A stretch of 64,000 bases of DNA, taken from the NCBI GenBank assembly GCA_036346395.1, contig CM070606.1:15114915-15178914 (forward strand). Reading direction: 5' to 3'. Of the stretch, positions 32,949-43,235 are shown piece by piece; the stretch's first letter is position 1; every line of letters starts with the position of its first letter. The translations under genes were made by a program, and so were the position numbers. Under the pieces are notes generated by a model that saw only the letters and a program-made list of their open reading frames with translations, had not been told where the DNA came from and ran no database searches. The stretch comes from Hsuehochloa calcarea. Its lineage: Eukaryota; Streptophyta; Magnoliopsida; Poales; Poaceae.

Positions 32949-35241
32949 TGTAATACCCTGAAATTTATTCAAGCAAGAAGAAAATAATTCAGGGAAAAGA
33001 ATTAATTAGAAAATTGAATTTGAAGAAGTTTAGAGGGGGTTTTGCATATTTTAGACAACCCGGGCTGTGGGCTCGTAGCCCACAGCATTTAGGCCCAAGG
33101 GGAAGGGTAGCCGACCACTTAAAAGGGGGGAACCCTAGGCGCCTCCTTTCCTCCCCCTGGCCGCCACTTACACTCCCTCCCTGCGCCTCCTCCCCTCTAG
33201 CCAGCACCCTTGCTGCGCCTCCTTCCCCTGGTAATCCCCTGTTGCCGGCCAAGAGATCCCCTCCTGCTGCCGGCCAAGTAGAAGAAGAAGGGGGAAGATC
33301 TCCATGGGTGTGGTCGGCCAAGAAGAAGAATGGGGAAGGGAGAAGGGGAGGGAGAGGGATCACGTGGTGGTTCTTGCGTTCTTCAGCGAGCTCTCCAAGG
33401 GAAACCTACCCAATCTCATTCGATTAGTTTTGTAATTTTGCGTTTAGGCAATATCGGTAATAGATTGATTTCTAGTAGTCAGGAGTGTTCGGCTGTTTTA
33501 GGGTAGTTAACCACGGAATTTGGCCAGACTATCTCTTAGAGATTTGTGGGAATCATCGTTAGCTTTTCGTAGAGTCTTGGATCACATCATTCGTAGTTGT
33601 GGTTTGGGAGATCGCTAGTTTTTCTTGCTGTCGAAATCCTAACTAGATTACAGTGATGCCTTGTTTAATAGATAAGGTTTATATAATTACCAATTCAGGG
33701 GAGCCTCCCAACACAACTTTCGTTGGAAATTCCATTAGCATTCCAGATTGATAAAGATCATGAATTTTGGATAAGCCATTTGAAATATCTGGATTTTTCT
33801 TATCTTGTTGTTTCTTGATCATCGAGTTACGACAAATTGTAATGCTTGGTTATTAGAAATTAGATAATGGATTGTTTAAATGATTGCACCAACACGAAAG
33901 TTGCAGGTATTTTCATAAGATTTTCAGATAGCTAAAGATCATATTTTTTTGGATGTCTGTACTAGAAGTTACGTAAGTTTTAGTCTCGTTGTCCAGAACC
34001 TCTGACGATTTTTAGCAGGTTGAGTAATATGTTTAGTAGGGATAGAGGATGGTAGAATCTGGGAGACTTGCCAACTAGTTTATTGTGAGAAATTTTGTAA
34101 GCTTTCCAGGGGATCAAAGATCACTAATTTTGGTTAAATCTACATAAAGTTATAATTTTTAGAAGGGGACTGTCCCATTCTGGGACAGATTATTGTTATG
34201 GGAGTTGTTGTTTCGGGATGCGTTAGGAAGCGTTGCTTGTCATATATTTTTTTCTAGCAATGTCTTATCTAGAAATATTCTCTTTTTATGGTTGTTTAAA
34301 ATGTTCAGGCGGTGGGTTGGTTCCAGGGGCAGCGCCCTCTCCGCATCATCAATCTTCGCACGGTCAAAGCAAGTGCATTTAGTCGGTAGTAATGTTGAAG
34401 TGATTGCTTATGAATGCTTGCATTGTGATTATGTTCCTTCTCATGAATGTTACTGCTGGTTATTACATTCTTATGATGGATAATTGTATAGATTCATATG
34501 CATCATATTGTTATCTTTGAGACATGACCATGTGGAGGCCAAGTATTGATTTTGAGGTCCCCGTCATATTTGGAAGGGCTTGTGGTCCCTACACTGGTGG
34601 AGTGCAGGCTTATGGTACATGTGCTAGAAGGCACAGGCATGGGTATACATCGACGGATGCATACTCCGCATTACCGGTAAATGCAAAGAGAAAAGAAAAG
34701 GTGCATCTATGGCATTTGCATTACATGCAGCATATGAGTTGTTCCTGAAATGGATATTGTGATTGATTAACTGTGACAAAGTTGTAAAATTGGTTTACTG
34801 ACTTATTTGCACTTCTTTGAGTCATGGACTCACCCTTCTGTTTGTTTGTATTTTTTTAGGTATCTCTTGCGTAGACGTCATGCATGGGAAGAGTTGGTGA
34901 TATGATATGTTGCACACTTCCACGAACTTGCATAAATGAATAATTCTAGACTATGAATTAATATTGGAGCAAACCATTAGAATAATTTTATTGGATATGT
35001 CTTCATGCTCCTGTTATTTTGGTAATAGAGTTGATTAGTGTATCATGGTAGTTTATTTGCGATTTTGAATTAAATTGGTAGTTGAAATATTTGATTATGA
35101 TATTAAATTTTGTTAGAACCCCATGGATGCATAACCGTAGAAGGGAGGTTCTGTCGAAATTTAGTGAAAATATTTATAATTTAATTTATTGTCTTATTAT
35201 TTTAGTAGCATTCTAGGTTTATATTGGACTGGTGTGTTACA
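32949..35241 (+). mobile_element. Solo LTR of the TGTAATACCC gypsy-like family (copy 1)
   Basis: Begins TGTAATACCCTG and ends GGTGTGTTACA, flanked by TGTCC on both sides (32944-32948 and 35242-35246). 2293 bp. It shares a conserved hairpin block (34560-34664) with the LTRs at 46865 and 57907. The start region contains a GC-rich stretch with AAACCCTAG-like words (33115-33430), probably the transcript start region. It interrupts the CACTA end. Confidence 0.9.
34560..34664 (+). other. Conserved LTR hairpin cluster, copy 1
   Basis: Three adjacent inverted repeats: CCTACACT/AGTGCAGG (34588-34608, one mismatch), GTGCT/GGCAC (34621-34634) and GTATACATC/GATGCATAC (34643-34664, one mismatch). The same stems with different bases occur at 48366-48440 and 59286-59391. 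Confidence 0.65.
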
Positions 35242-35320
35242 TGTCCTATGAAACACTCAGGACTTGCCAAACACTCGGTAAATATATACACACTCGAAAA
35301 CTAAACAGTTTCTAGTAGTG

Positions 35321-35616
35321 TAAGAAACCACATCGCCTGTGGCAGATCTGCTATGCCAAGCTGGTATGGATCCAAATCATTTCAAGGGAACTTGTAATTT
35401 TGTGAATCTCTAAAGAATTAATAAAATTCATGTCTTCCCTACTTTTCTTTTGTTTATTTATTTTTGTGTACTTTAGTACGCTTGCAGGCCCGCACATTAA
35501 TTCCCACGCTAAGAAATCCCAGAGCGATTTCTCGCGTCAAACAAGGTCATGACTTGTCTAGGAAGCAGGCGGACATTTAGCATTTAGGGATGTGGTGCAG
35601 GCCAGCATCAAAACTG
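35321..35616. other. Spacer
   Basis: About 300 bases between the CACTA end and the long-TIR element, including an ATTAATAAAATTCATG stretch and a T-rich tract. No feature recognised. Confidence 0.4.
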
Positions 35617-36452
35617 GAATTCTGGACAAATTAGCCCCATTGCGCAACAAAAATTCCAAAAATAGCCCCGATAATTTCAAAATTCCAAAAATAGCCCCCC
35701 TATTGTACTAGCTGCCGTCGGGGCAGCGGCAACCTAATTCTTTGCCGTCCGGACGGCGACTGCGTTAATCTACTGTCCCGGGGCAGCACCTTGGTCTTTG
35801 CTTACGTGGGCAAAAAAATTTATTTTTTTTTTCAAAAAATTAATTAATAATATTTGTTGGACGATTTTTTAAATATGACAAATGAGCTCAAAAAATTATG
35901 AAATTTTTTGTGGAGCCTCCTGGCATAGTTTTTATGCTTGTGTAATTGTTTTGAAATTTTATGCATTCTTTTTTTTTCTGTAAAATTCTTTAAAGTCTAA
36001 TGTTTGTAGGAATTTTCTAATATAGCAAATGAGGTCCAAACATTATGATTTTTTTTCCATACTCCCTACACAGTGGACTTGATTGTGTAAATTTTACAAA
36101 ATTTTATATGCTTTGAAATTATCTCGACAAATTCGGGGTTTATGTCTCAAAAATTAGGGCGAGAGCGTTTGAAATTAGGGTTTCATGATTTCATGTGACT
36201 TGAAATGTGCGAAGTTTGGTGCGACATGACTACTCTTGGCGCTATGATTCTTGATCACATTTCTTACGTGAAAGTAGAGTACTAAAAAGCGAGTACGGAA
36301 ATTAACTTAACTAAAAGGGCTGAGAACGTTGTGATTACGGAGAAACCCTAAAAAATAGCAGAATCGATACCAATGTGAAAAGGCATACTTTGATGGCTCA
36401 GCGGAGGCACAGCACCAGAACTACATTGCAGCCCGCGTGCGGACAAAAGCAG
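35617..36452 (+). repeat. Left terminal inverted repeat
   Basis: 836 bases matching the reverse complement of 41860-42660 with small indels. The innermost shared word, TGCGGACAAAAGCA (36439-36452), lies within the captured pol reading frame. Confidence 0.85.
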
Positions 36453-36751
36453 ATGATATTAACCTACTCGAAGAAAGGAGAAACATGGCCCTAATCCGTT
36501 CTGCAGTCTACCAACAAGCCCTACGCAGATACTACGATCGTAAGGTCGACCTCGCTGACCTTCTTGTAGGTGACTTAGTATTGAGGCTCTGCCAATCCAA
36601 GTCTAATCGGAATAAACTTTCTCCCATGTGGGAAGGTCCTTACACAGTGGTCGAAGTCACTCGGCCAGGGTCGGTACGACTAGCAATGGAAGATGGGCAG
36701 GTTCTCTCAAATTCTTGGAACATTGGCCAGTTACGCAAGTTCTATGTGTGA
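36434..36751 (+). pseudogene. Tat-lineage Ty3 pol, last ~100 codons
   Basis: An open frame reads ADDINLLEERRNMALIRSAV, then YQQALRRYYDRKV, VGDLVLRL and KLSPMWEGPYTVVEV, ending NSWNIGQLRKFYV and a stop. This is the integrase C-terminal tail of Tat-lineage elements (RIRE2/Grande type), with no chromodomain. Nothing upstream of it belongs to pol; the left TIR begins at once. So only the end of pol and the downstream region are present. Confidence 0.83.
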
Positions 36752-37860
36752 CCAACCCCTCGGGCAATAAAGGTCCAGGTTCCTTCTACCTTTTTTGTCT
36801 TATTTTTGAGTAGTGCTTTTATAATCTTTCGACTATGATCCAAAAACACCCAGTTTTCCCTACACTGGTCGAAAGGCAAGTAACATCATCTAGTCGAAGT
36901 CTCTCCTTTCTGCATGTAGTCCTGCCCACTAGAAGGAAATTCCTAGCATCGACTTGTTACTCACTTTTGTTGCCAATACAGAGAGCTCGGGTTATATCTA
37001 GTCGAAATATTCTTAAAGCCAACTCTTCCCATCTTAGTTTATTTTTTGATAATTTGAAAAATATTCTAAGTAGAGTACACTTTCTTATATTTATTCGACC
37101 ACCTTTGGTGTACTCGATTTGTTTTAACTGGTCGAAGGAAGAGACACACCTAGTCGAAGTCTTTCCTCTCTGCATGTGGTCCTGCCCACTAGAACAAACT
37201 TCCTAGCGTCGCTCAGTCTCCTACTTTTGCTACTGGAAAAGACTTATCGAGTCCACCAAAAAGAGCGAGCAATTATTAAAGTCCTCTAAGATGTTTGTTT
37301 AACTCAAGTTCTTTGTTTTTGGTTCGATTAAACCATCGGAGATGGTAACATCACCTAGTCGAAGCCTTTCCTCTCTGCGTGGTCACGCCCACTAGAAGGA
37401 ACTTCCTAGTGTCGAGTCGTTTCTACTCTTTCGACCAGTGCTTGACAACCGTAACAAAAACTCTTAGTTAAATAAACCTCTCTTTGTTTTCAGAAACCCC
37501 ATTTCACACACTATTTACTTAGATTGTCCAAACAAACTAAGCAAATAGTCGGGGGCTAGGATAAAGTTATTAATTTGACTTCAATTCTTAGTCTTTAATT
37601 CGTTTATTATCTTTTGAGTTACTAATTACTCGACAAGATGATTTGCAGGAAACAAGATGGCCTAGGATAAAGTTATTAATTTAACTTCAATTCTTAGTCT
37701 TTCATTCGTTTATCATCTTTTGAGTTACTAACTACTCGACAAGATGATTTGCAGCAAACAAGATGGATAATATATTACTCGTCAGCGAAATTATGCGCCT
37801 TACAAAGTAGTTACAAGATTACTCGAAGGGAGTGCCTAGTTGCATTTCCTCCGCTACCTT
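36752..37860 (+). repeat. Tat-type post-pol region with internal repeats
   Basis: A TAGTCGAAG-TCTYTCCTCTCTGC-like module with CCCACTAGAA recurs at 36891, 37151 and 37356. A 106-bp unit beginning CTAGGATAAAG is tandemly duplicated (37556-37661 and 37662-37766). Such repeat-rich stretches between pol and the 3' LTR are usual in Tat elements. No plus-strand coding frame seen. Confidence 0.65.
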
Positions 37861-37861
37861 T

Positions 37862-40765
37862 TTATAGCGATTGCATTTCCTCAATCAATCGACTTGCCTC
37901 GATTGAGGCGATCAAGTCGGCTTCAATTGGTTGCACATTAAGGCAGGGGTCTTGAGCTTTAAGTTTCGTCAAAGCGTAACTTACTGCAGCTACAGTATCT
38001 TCTCGAGGAGTTTTTCCCTCAGAATGTAGCTCACCAAGTACATTGTTCAGGAGTGTGATGTTGCCTTGAAGACTAGTCTTCATCAACTCCATCTCTGTTG
38101 GAGTGCAGTCGAAGCCTCGCGAAGATTCTTGTTTTCGACCACTTGTTACGAAAAGAATAAAACCGGTCAAACAAAAATAAACTTCTAGAGGAAGCTAACA
38201 CAAAGATAATTGTAGGTAAAAGCATTTCTTACCTACTAGTTGAGAATCCAATTTCTTGACCTCTTCTTCATGGGAAGCAATGGTTTCAGCATGCTTTTTC
38301 TCCCATGCTCTGATGTACTCTGCATTCATCTTAGCAATGCGGACGGACTCATTATAGATCAAGGTTTTCTCTTGGATTTCAGCCTCGAGACTTCTCAACT
38401 CGTGACAATTTACGAACAAGAAATTAGCATAAGAAAAGGAAAGTACTCGAAAGGACAACGGTAAAGATTTGCTTACATTAATCGAGTTCAGAGCCCTCGA
38501 GTTCTGATCCTTATTCTTGGTAATGCGGAAAACTCTGAATGACCAAAGCTTTGTCTCAACTTGGTCCGAAGCTTCCTCATCTCATCTTCTTTTACGAAAA
38601 GAAATGAGAGATGGGTAAAGTCAAATTCAAAAGCGGTCTTAAGTTCGGCACTTCTTCGTTTATTTTTTCCTGCAATCTTTTAGATGCGAGAGATGGCTTC
38701 TCGAAGTCTATCAGAGAGGACTATTACTTCCTCCCTTAGCTTTCTCGACTCCTCTTTTTCATAATCGAGTGAGTCGGCTAAGGTCTTTGTGTCGCTTTTA
38801 GCCTCTGAGAGGACAAAAATGAAGATAAACATCAGGTGATTGGTTCAAGTCCTTCTACAACCATCGACCTAGTCGTAAGTTTTTCTCGACTATGTCATGG
38901 TCGTAAGTTTTCTCGACCACCACACGGTCGTAAGTAGTCGTAAACTCTTTACGACCCGATTGCTGTTATGAGTTTTTCCATGACAACTCTCGGAAACACT
39001 ATCACGAGTAGTCAAGTCAAAAAAACGACTATGAGTAACAATGACTTACCATCTCTCTGCATGCATGCAGAGTTCTTCTTTCTCTTGTCGTAGCACTAAA
39101 AGTTGTCGATGATACTCACCGACAACGGCAATTTGCTCGAGCTTTCTACAAAAGAAGGCGATGAAGAAAAGGAAAACCACATATATAAGTATCCTAACAA
39201 TACTTACATTCATGGTCGACCTAGCGAAGATCAGTACACCAACTCCGGGTTGCGACTTATCTATCCTCGTGACTTTATCCACCACACCTTCTCAAGGCGC
39301 TCATTGTCGAAGGTATCTCCTCTATTTGGAATATCTTTGGGATGGGGACTCGGTCACGAGATCACATGCGATGAGACCCTATGATGAAGCGAGGCCCAAA
39401 GAAGTCGACCACGAAGTTGAAATATTCTTCATCCTCGATTACGTGGTGCACTTTCTCGTTGGAGAAACCACTTCGGGAGCCATCTAGATCAAGGAAGATT
39501 TTTCAACCACTTCCATTGTTACCTCTCCAGCAACTGAAGAGGTGACAATGGGCTTCTCAACAGAAGCATTCACGAGAAATTTGAAGAGTTGGATGAAATA
39601 AAGAAAAGCAAATCAGGTTGTGAAAAGGAAAAAGGTAAATGTTCTTCTTACACTTTATTACATTTCACATACCTCTGTACCCTGGTCTTAACCAGGAATT
39701 TAGGAGCAATCCTCACAACGGAGGATTTCTTCTTCTCCACGACCACGTCTGGTCGAGGGTCAACAATGGGTCGGCTACGACCACGTGCGGTCGTAGAGTT
39801 TGAAACAGAACCGGGGCTCGATCTCTGGTTCTCTGGATGGTCGAGATCGATCTCGACCATTCCGAAGCGACACTACCCTCGGCGGGTTGTCTTTGGAGCG
39901 ACATCATCCTTCATAAAAGACATAAAATCTTTCCAGATCTCCTTTTCCAGTTGCTTAACAAAACTAGGAGTGGCAACAACTGCGAAATATTCCTTGTTAT
40001 AATAGAAGGGTACCTTGGCCTGCAAGGTTTGCGCTTAAGAGATTGGCGGACTTCAACCTCCTCGGCCTCGATAGCTGCGACCTCGGCTTGATTATGGCTA
40101 CGGTGCCGCGCGTGTTTGTAGAAAGTGCGGTCGAAGACCGAGCTCGAGCTTACTCCTCCCTTGTCGACAGATTTTGCAAGTCAACGTCTCTTAGATGGAG
40201 GAGCCGAGCCTTTGTCTTTCGACAACCCAGCGCCAATGGTCATCAGTGCGACTTCCTCGTCGTCCTGGCGATTTTTCATGCCTACTTTCTGTAAAGCAAA
40301 ACAGAAAAAGAAGAATCACCGATCGATCGTAAGTTTTTCTACTACGATGCCAAGTCGTAAGTTTTCTCGACACTTTCTTGATCGTAAGATATTCTACGAT
40401 CCCCATTAGTCGTAAGTATCTTCTTACGACTATAAAGTCCTAAAGAAATAATCAACTTTTTGATTACCTTTAGGCGCTCTATCTTTTCATCTGCGGACAA
40501 AACCGCAATGATTTGAGGAACCGCCACTCGAGGTGGCGGAGATTTCTCACAGATGAGTCTGACTCTAGAGTCAACCTCGGCCTGTGAAAGATCTGTGTAA
40601 ACAGATAAGAATATTAGACAATGTTGAGAAGGACCAAACCGAGACTTGATAGTCGTAAGCAATCTTCACGATTGCAACCGCTTCGGGAACCGTCTCATCA
40701 ACAGATCTGTGGGAGTCGTTTGCAATTCCCCAGACGGTCTGTCCGGGAAAATGGATTTGTTTCAA
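37862..40765 (-). pseudogene. Antisense coiled-coil gene of a Tat-lineage element
   Basis: Minus-strand exon-like frames: 40765-40571, 40662-40342, 39860-39648, 39285-39046, 38458-38195 and 38170-37862. The later ones are charged and helical (LRSLEAEIQEKTLIYNESVR, KHAETIASHEEEVKKLDSQL) and look like coiled coil; the last has TEMELMKTSLQGNITLLNNV. Tat-lineage elements in grasses are known to carry an antisense frame between pol and the 3' LTR, in this position. Exon borders were not proved, and stops lie between pieces. The intervals contain repeated GGTCGTAAGTTTTCTCGACC-like words. Function of this gene is unknown to me. Confidence 0.6.
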
Positions 40766-40829
40766 AGTAAAGATCCCAAATATATGTGAAGAATGGAATA
40801 TGGATCAATACTAATGAAACCACAAAGTA

Positions 40830-41088
40830 TAGAATAAACCCCCCCCCCCTAAATGTGTGCATACACAAATGTGTAATAAGATCATATGCACATATTCAAG
40901 TTTGACTTATGGTTGAGTTCAATACTATATTTTGGATCCGAGGAATGCAACAATATATAAGATTGAGATGTCGATTGCATACCTCGTTGTATTTCACCTT
41001 TATATCCAAATGAGACTACACAAATATAATACTTGATAAGAGAGTTAGTCTCATATTTGGATTTGTCATTAATCACCAAAACAATCCA
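40830..41088. other. AT-rich spacer with a C10 run
   Basis: Contains a run of cytosines at about 40840-40850 and ATATTTGGAT words. It separates the antisense gene from the 41089-41838 frame. Nothing recognised. Confidence 0.35.
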
Positions 41089-41838
41089 TTAACTCGTAAT
41101 GGCGGGTCTAGATCTTTCAAATGTGAACCTGACCGGGGAGTGGCGTACGTCTCGAAGGCCGTAGTAGGGGCCCTGTTTGGGAGGCGAATCTGGGGTGATC
41201 TCATCGTGGCGGTCCGGTGAGGCTGAGCATGTCGTCAACCCATGGTGCTCTTCTGCGGGAAGCGTCTGAGGTGAGTTAGTCATTGGTTTTGGCGACGGAA
41301 AAATCGGTGTAAGTACCTTCACGTGTACTGAGTAAGTGTTGTGTTGGCGAGGATCCTCTGGCGGTTTGAGCCGTAGTCTTGCACGGTGTACCCTCCGTAC
41401 GTGTCGCCGAACCACTGGTCGCGCTCCTGTAGGTGTGATTGAGCGCCGTGCGAGAAGTCGATCCTGCGCCTCCTCCGTGATGGCGATGGTTGCGTGAGTG
41501 TTGTCCCCGTGGAGAGTCTCGAAAAGGTTATAGAACTCGGGTATCGCGCCTCGATCTCTCCTAGCCCACCCTAGGGTAGCACGTGTCCAATATGTTCCTA
41601 TCGTAGGCCCGTCGATGGGGTGCGTCCCTGCTGCGTTCCGTAAGGCTCGGTGGTCACTGGTAAGGGTGCCGCTGGTCGTGAAATGCGGTCGGCCGGCGGA
41701 AAGTGCTCCCACGACCATAAGCGTAGCGGGGCGTGCTCGTGGGAGCACTTTCGGTCGGTGACCGCATTCCGCACCGGCGTGCCATGTGACCACATGTAAC
41801 GTGCTTTTGACCACATGTAAAGTGCTCCCGACCATCAT
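41089..41838 (-). CDS. Uninterrupted 249-codon frame, unknown protein
   Basis: Longest unexplained open frame of the window outside the BTB exons and the RNase H frame. Its start holds imperfect repeats (STLHVVKSTLHVVTW) from a local DNA repeat (41775-41873). The middle reads RRDRGAIPEFYNLFETLHGD and ITEEAQDRLLARRSITPTGA; the end is Pro/His-rich. It is Arg-rich, with no membrane segment or known motif. GC content is higher than in its surroundings, so it may be captured gene sequence. Whether it is expressed cannot be told; it may be chance. Confidence 0.3.
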   Translation of the reverse strand: MMVGSTLHVVKSTLHVVTWHAGAECGHRPKVLPRARPATLMVVGALSAGRPHFTTSGTLTSDHRALRNAAGTHPIDGPTIGTYWTRATLGWARRDRGAIPEFYNLFETLHGDNTHATIAITEEAQDRLLARRSITPTGARPVVRRHVRRVHRARLRLKPPEDPRQHNTYSVHVKVLTPIFPSPKPMTNSPQTLPAEEHHGLTTCSASPDRHDEITPDSPPKQGPYYGLRDVRHSPVRFTFERSRPAITS

Positions 41839-41859
41839 GCCATGTGATCACATGTAGCG

Positions 41860-42660
41860 TGCTTTTGTCCGCAGCGCTGGCTGCAATGTAGTTACAGTCT
41901 TTGTGCCTCATTGAGCCATCAAATTATGCCTTTTCACATCGGTATCGATTCTGCTATGTTTTAGGGTTTCTCCGTGTCGCAACGTTCTCGACCCTTTTAG
42001 TTAAGTTAATTTCCGTACTCTGCTTTTTCGTACTCTACTTTCACAGAAGAAATGTGATCAAGAACCATAGCGGCCAAGAGTAGTCATGTCGTACCAAACT
42101 TCGCACATTTCAAGTCACATGAAATCATGAAACCCTAATTTCCGAAATGTCTCGTCCTAATTTTTGAGACATAAACCACGAATTTGTCGAGATAATTTGA
42201 GCATATAAAATTTGGTAAAATATACACAATCAAGTCCACTGTGTAGGGAGTATGGAAACAAAATTCATAATGTTTGGACCTCATTTGCTATATTAGAATA
42301 TTCCTACAAACAGTAGACTTTAAAGAATTTTACAGAAAAAAAAGAATGCATAAAATTTCAAAAAATTACACAAGCATAAAAACTATGCGGGAGGCTCCAC
42401 AAAAATTTTATAATTTTTGAGCTCATTTGTCATATTTAAAAAATCGTCCAACAAATATTATTAATTATTTTTTTGAAAAAAAAAAAAAAAACTTTGCCCA
42501 CGTGGGGCAGCACCAAGGTGCTGCCCACAGGAACAACGACACCTTAGTCTTGCTTAGTCCCAACAACAACTAGTACAATGGGGGCTATTTTTAGAATTTT
42601 GAAATTATCGGGGCTATTTTGGAATTTTGTTCTGTGAATAGGGCTAAATTTGTCGAATTC
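41860..42660 (-). repeat. Right terminal inverted repeat
   Basis: Inverted copy of 35617-36452. A run of about 16 A residues at 42475-42490 and scattered indels separate the two. Confidence 0.85.
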
Positions 42661-43235
42661 TCAAAGCGTGCATGCAAATGGAAACAAGCAAAGCTACATC
42701 TTGCGAGAAAGCGGAGCTTTTCGCGAATTAACCTTGTTTGCAGTTGTATTAGTAAAAACAGTACTTATCATGCAGCAATTGCATAAATAGTGCCTCTACC
42801 ACACAGTTATCGTGCGGGAGGATCAACGAGCCGATACCTAGCGCTGCCTCATAGCCACTGTATGGTGGCCATATTGTTTTTGGTTGCGTACACAAAAAAA
42901 AATGTTTTTTAATTACGAATTTGATATATATATGCACGACAAGGAAATCTAATTCGTAACGCTTGCACAAAATTTTTGTAGTTCGTTTTTGTGAAAGATC
43001 ATTTGGTTTATATTAACAACAAAATATTAAAGCAAATGATCTCACACAAACATCTGGTGCCATCGGTCTACCTTTTCCTTTAACGAACAACACCACTGCT
43101 AAGATAGGGTTCTACGTATTCAGCATAACACGGGATACAGTATGGCTCAGTCGTCTGAGCCACTACTCTCTGCTCGCTATGTCTGCATCCGCGTGCATGT
43201 CCTGGTTTTGCATCGAGTATGTCCTGTGGGTTACG
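42661..43235. other. Spacer with a short direct repeat
   Basis: Non-coding. A word of about 50 bases (CAAAATATTAAAGCAAATGA then a CATCTGGTG stretch) at 43019-43070 recurs at 43327-43378, inside the next pseudogene. Confidence 0.45.

Larger units (their letters stand above)
32821..35320. mobile_element. CACTA (En/Spm) element end, split by an LTR
   Basis: Subterminal repeats of the CACTA type occur on both sides of the inserted LTR: CCGAGTGTT, ACACTCGAG and CGAGTGTCC at 32837-32948, and AACACTC, ACACTCGG and ACACTCG at 35252-35296. The right end is CTAGTAGTG (35312-35320), the inverse of the CACTACTAG terminus. The matching left terminus was not found, so this is one end of a larger or truncated element. 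Confidence 0.7.
35617..42660. mobile_element. 7-kb element with ~0.8-kb terminal inverted repeats
   Basis: 35617-36452 and 41860-42660 are inverted copies of each other, both starting GAATTC then GACAAATT-like sequence and AGCCC. They share long AT-rich tracts, AATAGCCCC words, a GGGGCAGCACC block and an inner ACTACATTGCAGCC. Long TIRs without TG...CA ends suggest a Mutator-like or foldback element. Outside flanks are TCAAAACTG and TCAAAGCGT, only a partial 9-bp match, so the target duplication is uncertain. The interior holds retrotransposon sequence and no recognised transposase, so it is non-autonomous. Confidence 0.75.

Noticed and set aside
32488..33427. Pro/Ser-rich and Gly/Arg-rich frames around 32.2-33.4 kb
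   Set aside because: Low-complexity on both strands, crossing the border of an inserted LTR at 32949, so they cannot be one gene.
35608..42669. 9-bp target duplication TCAAAACTG / TCAAAGCGT for the long-TIR element
   Set aside because: Only about six of nine positions agree, so it is not used as proof of the element borders or class.
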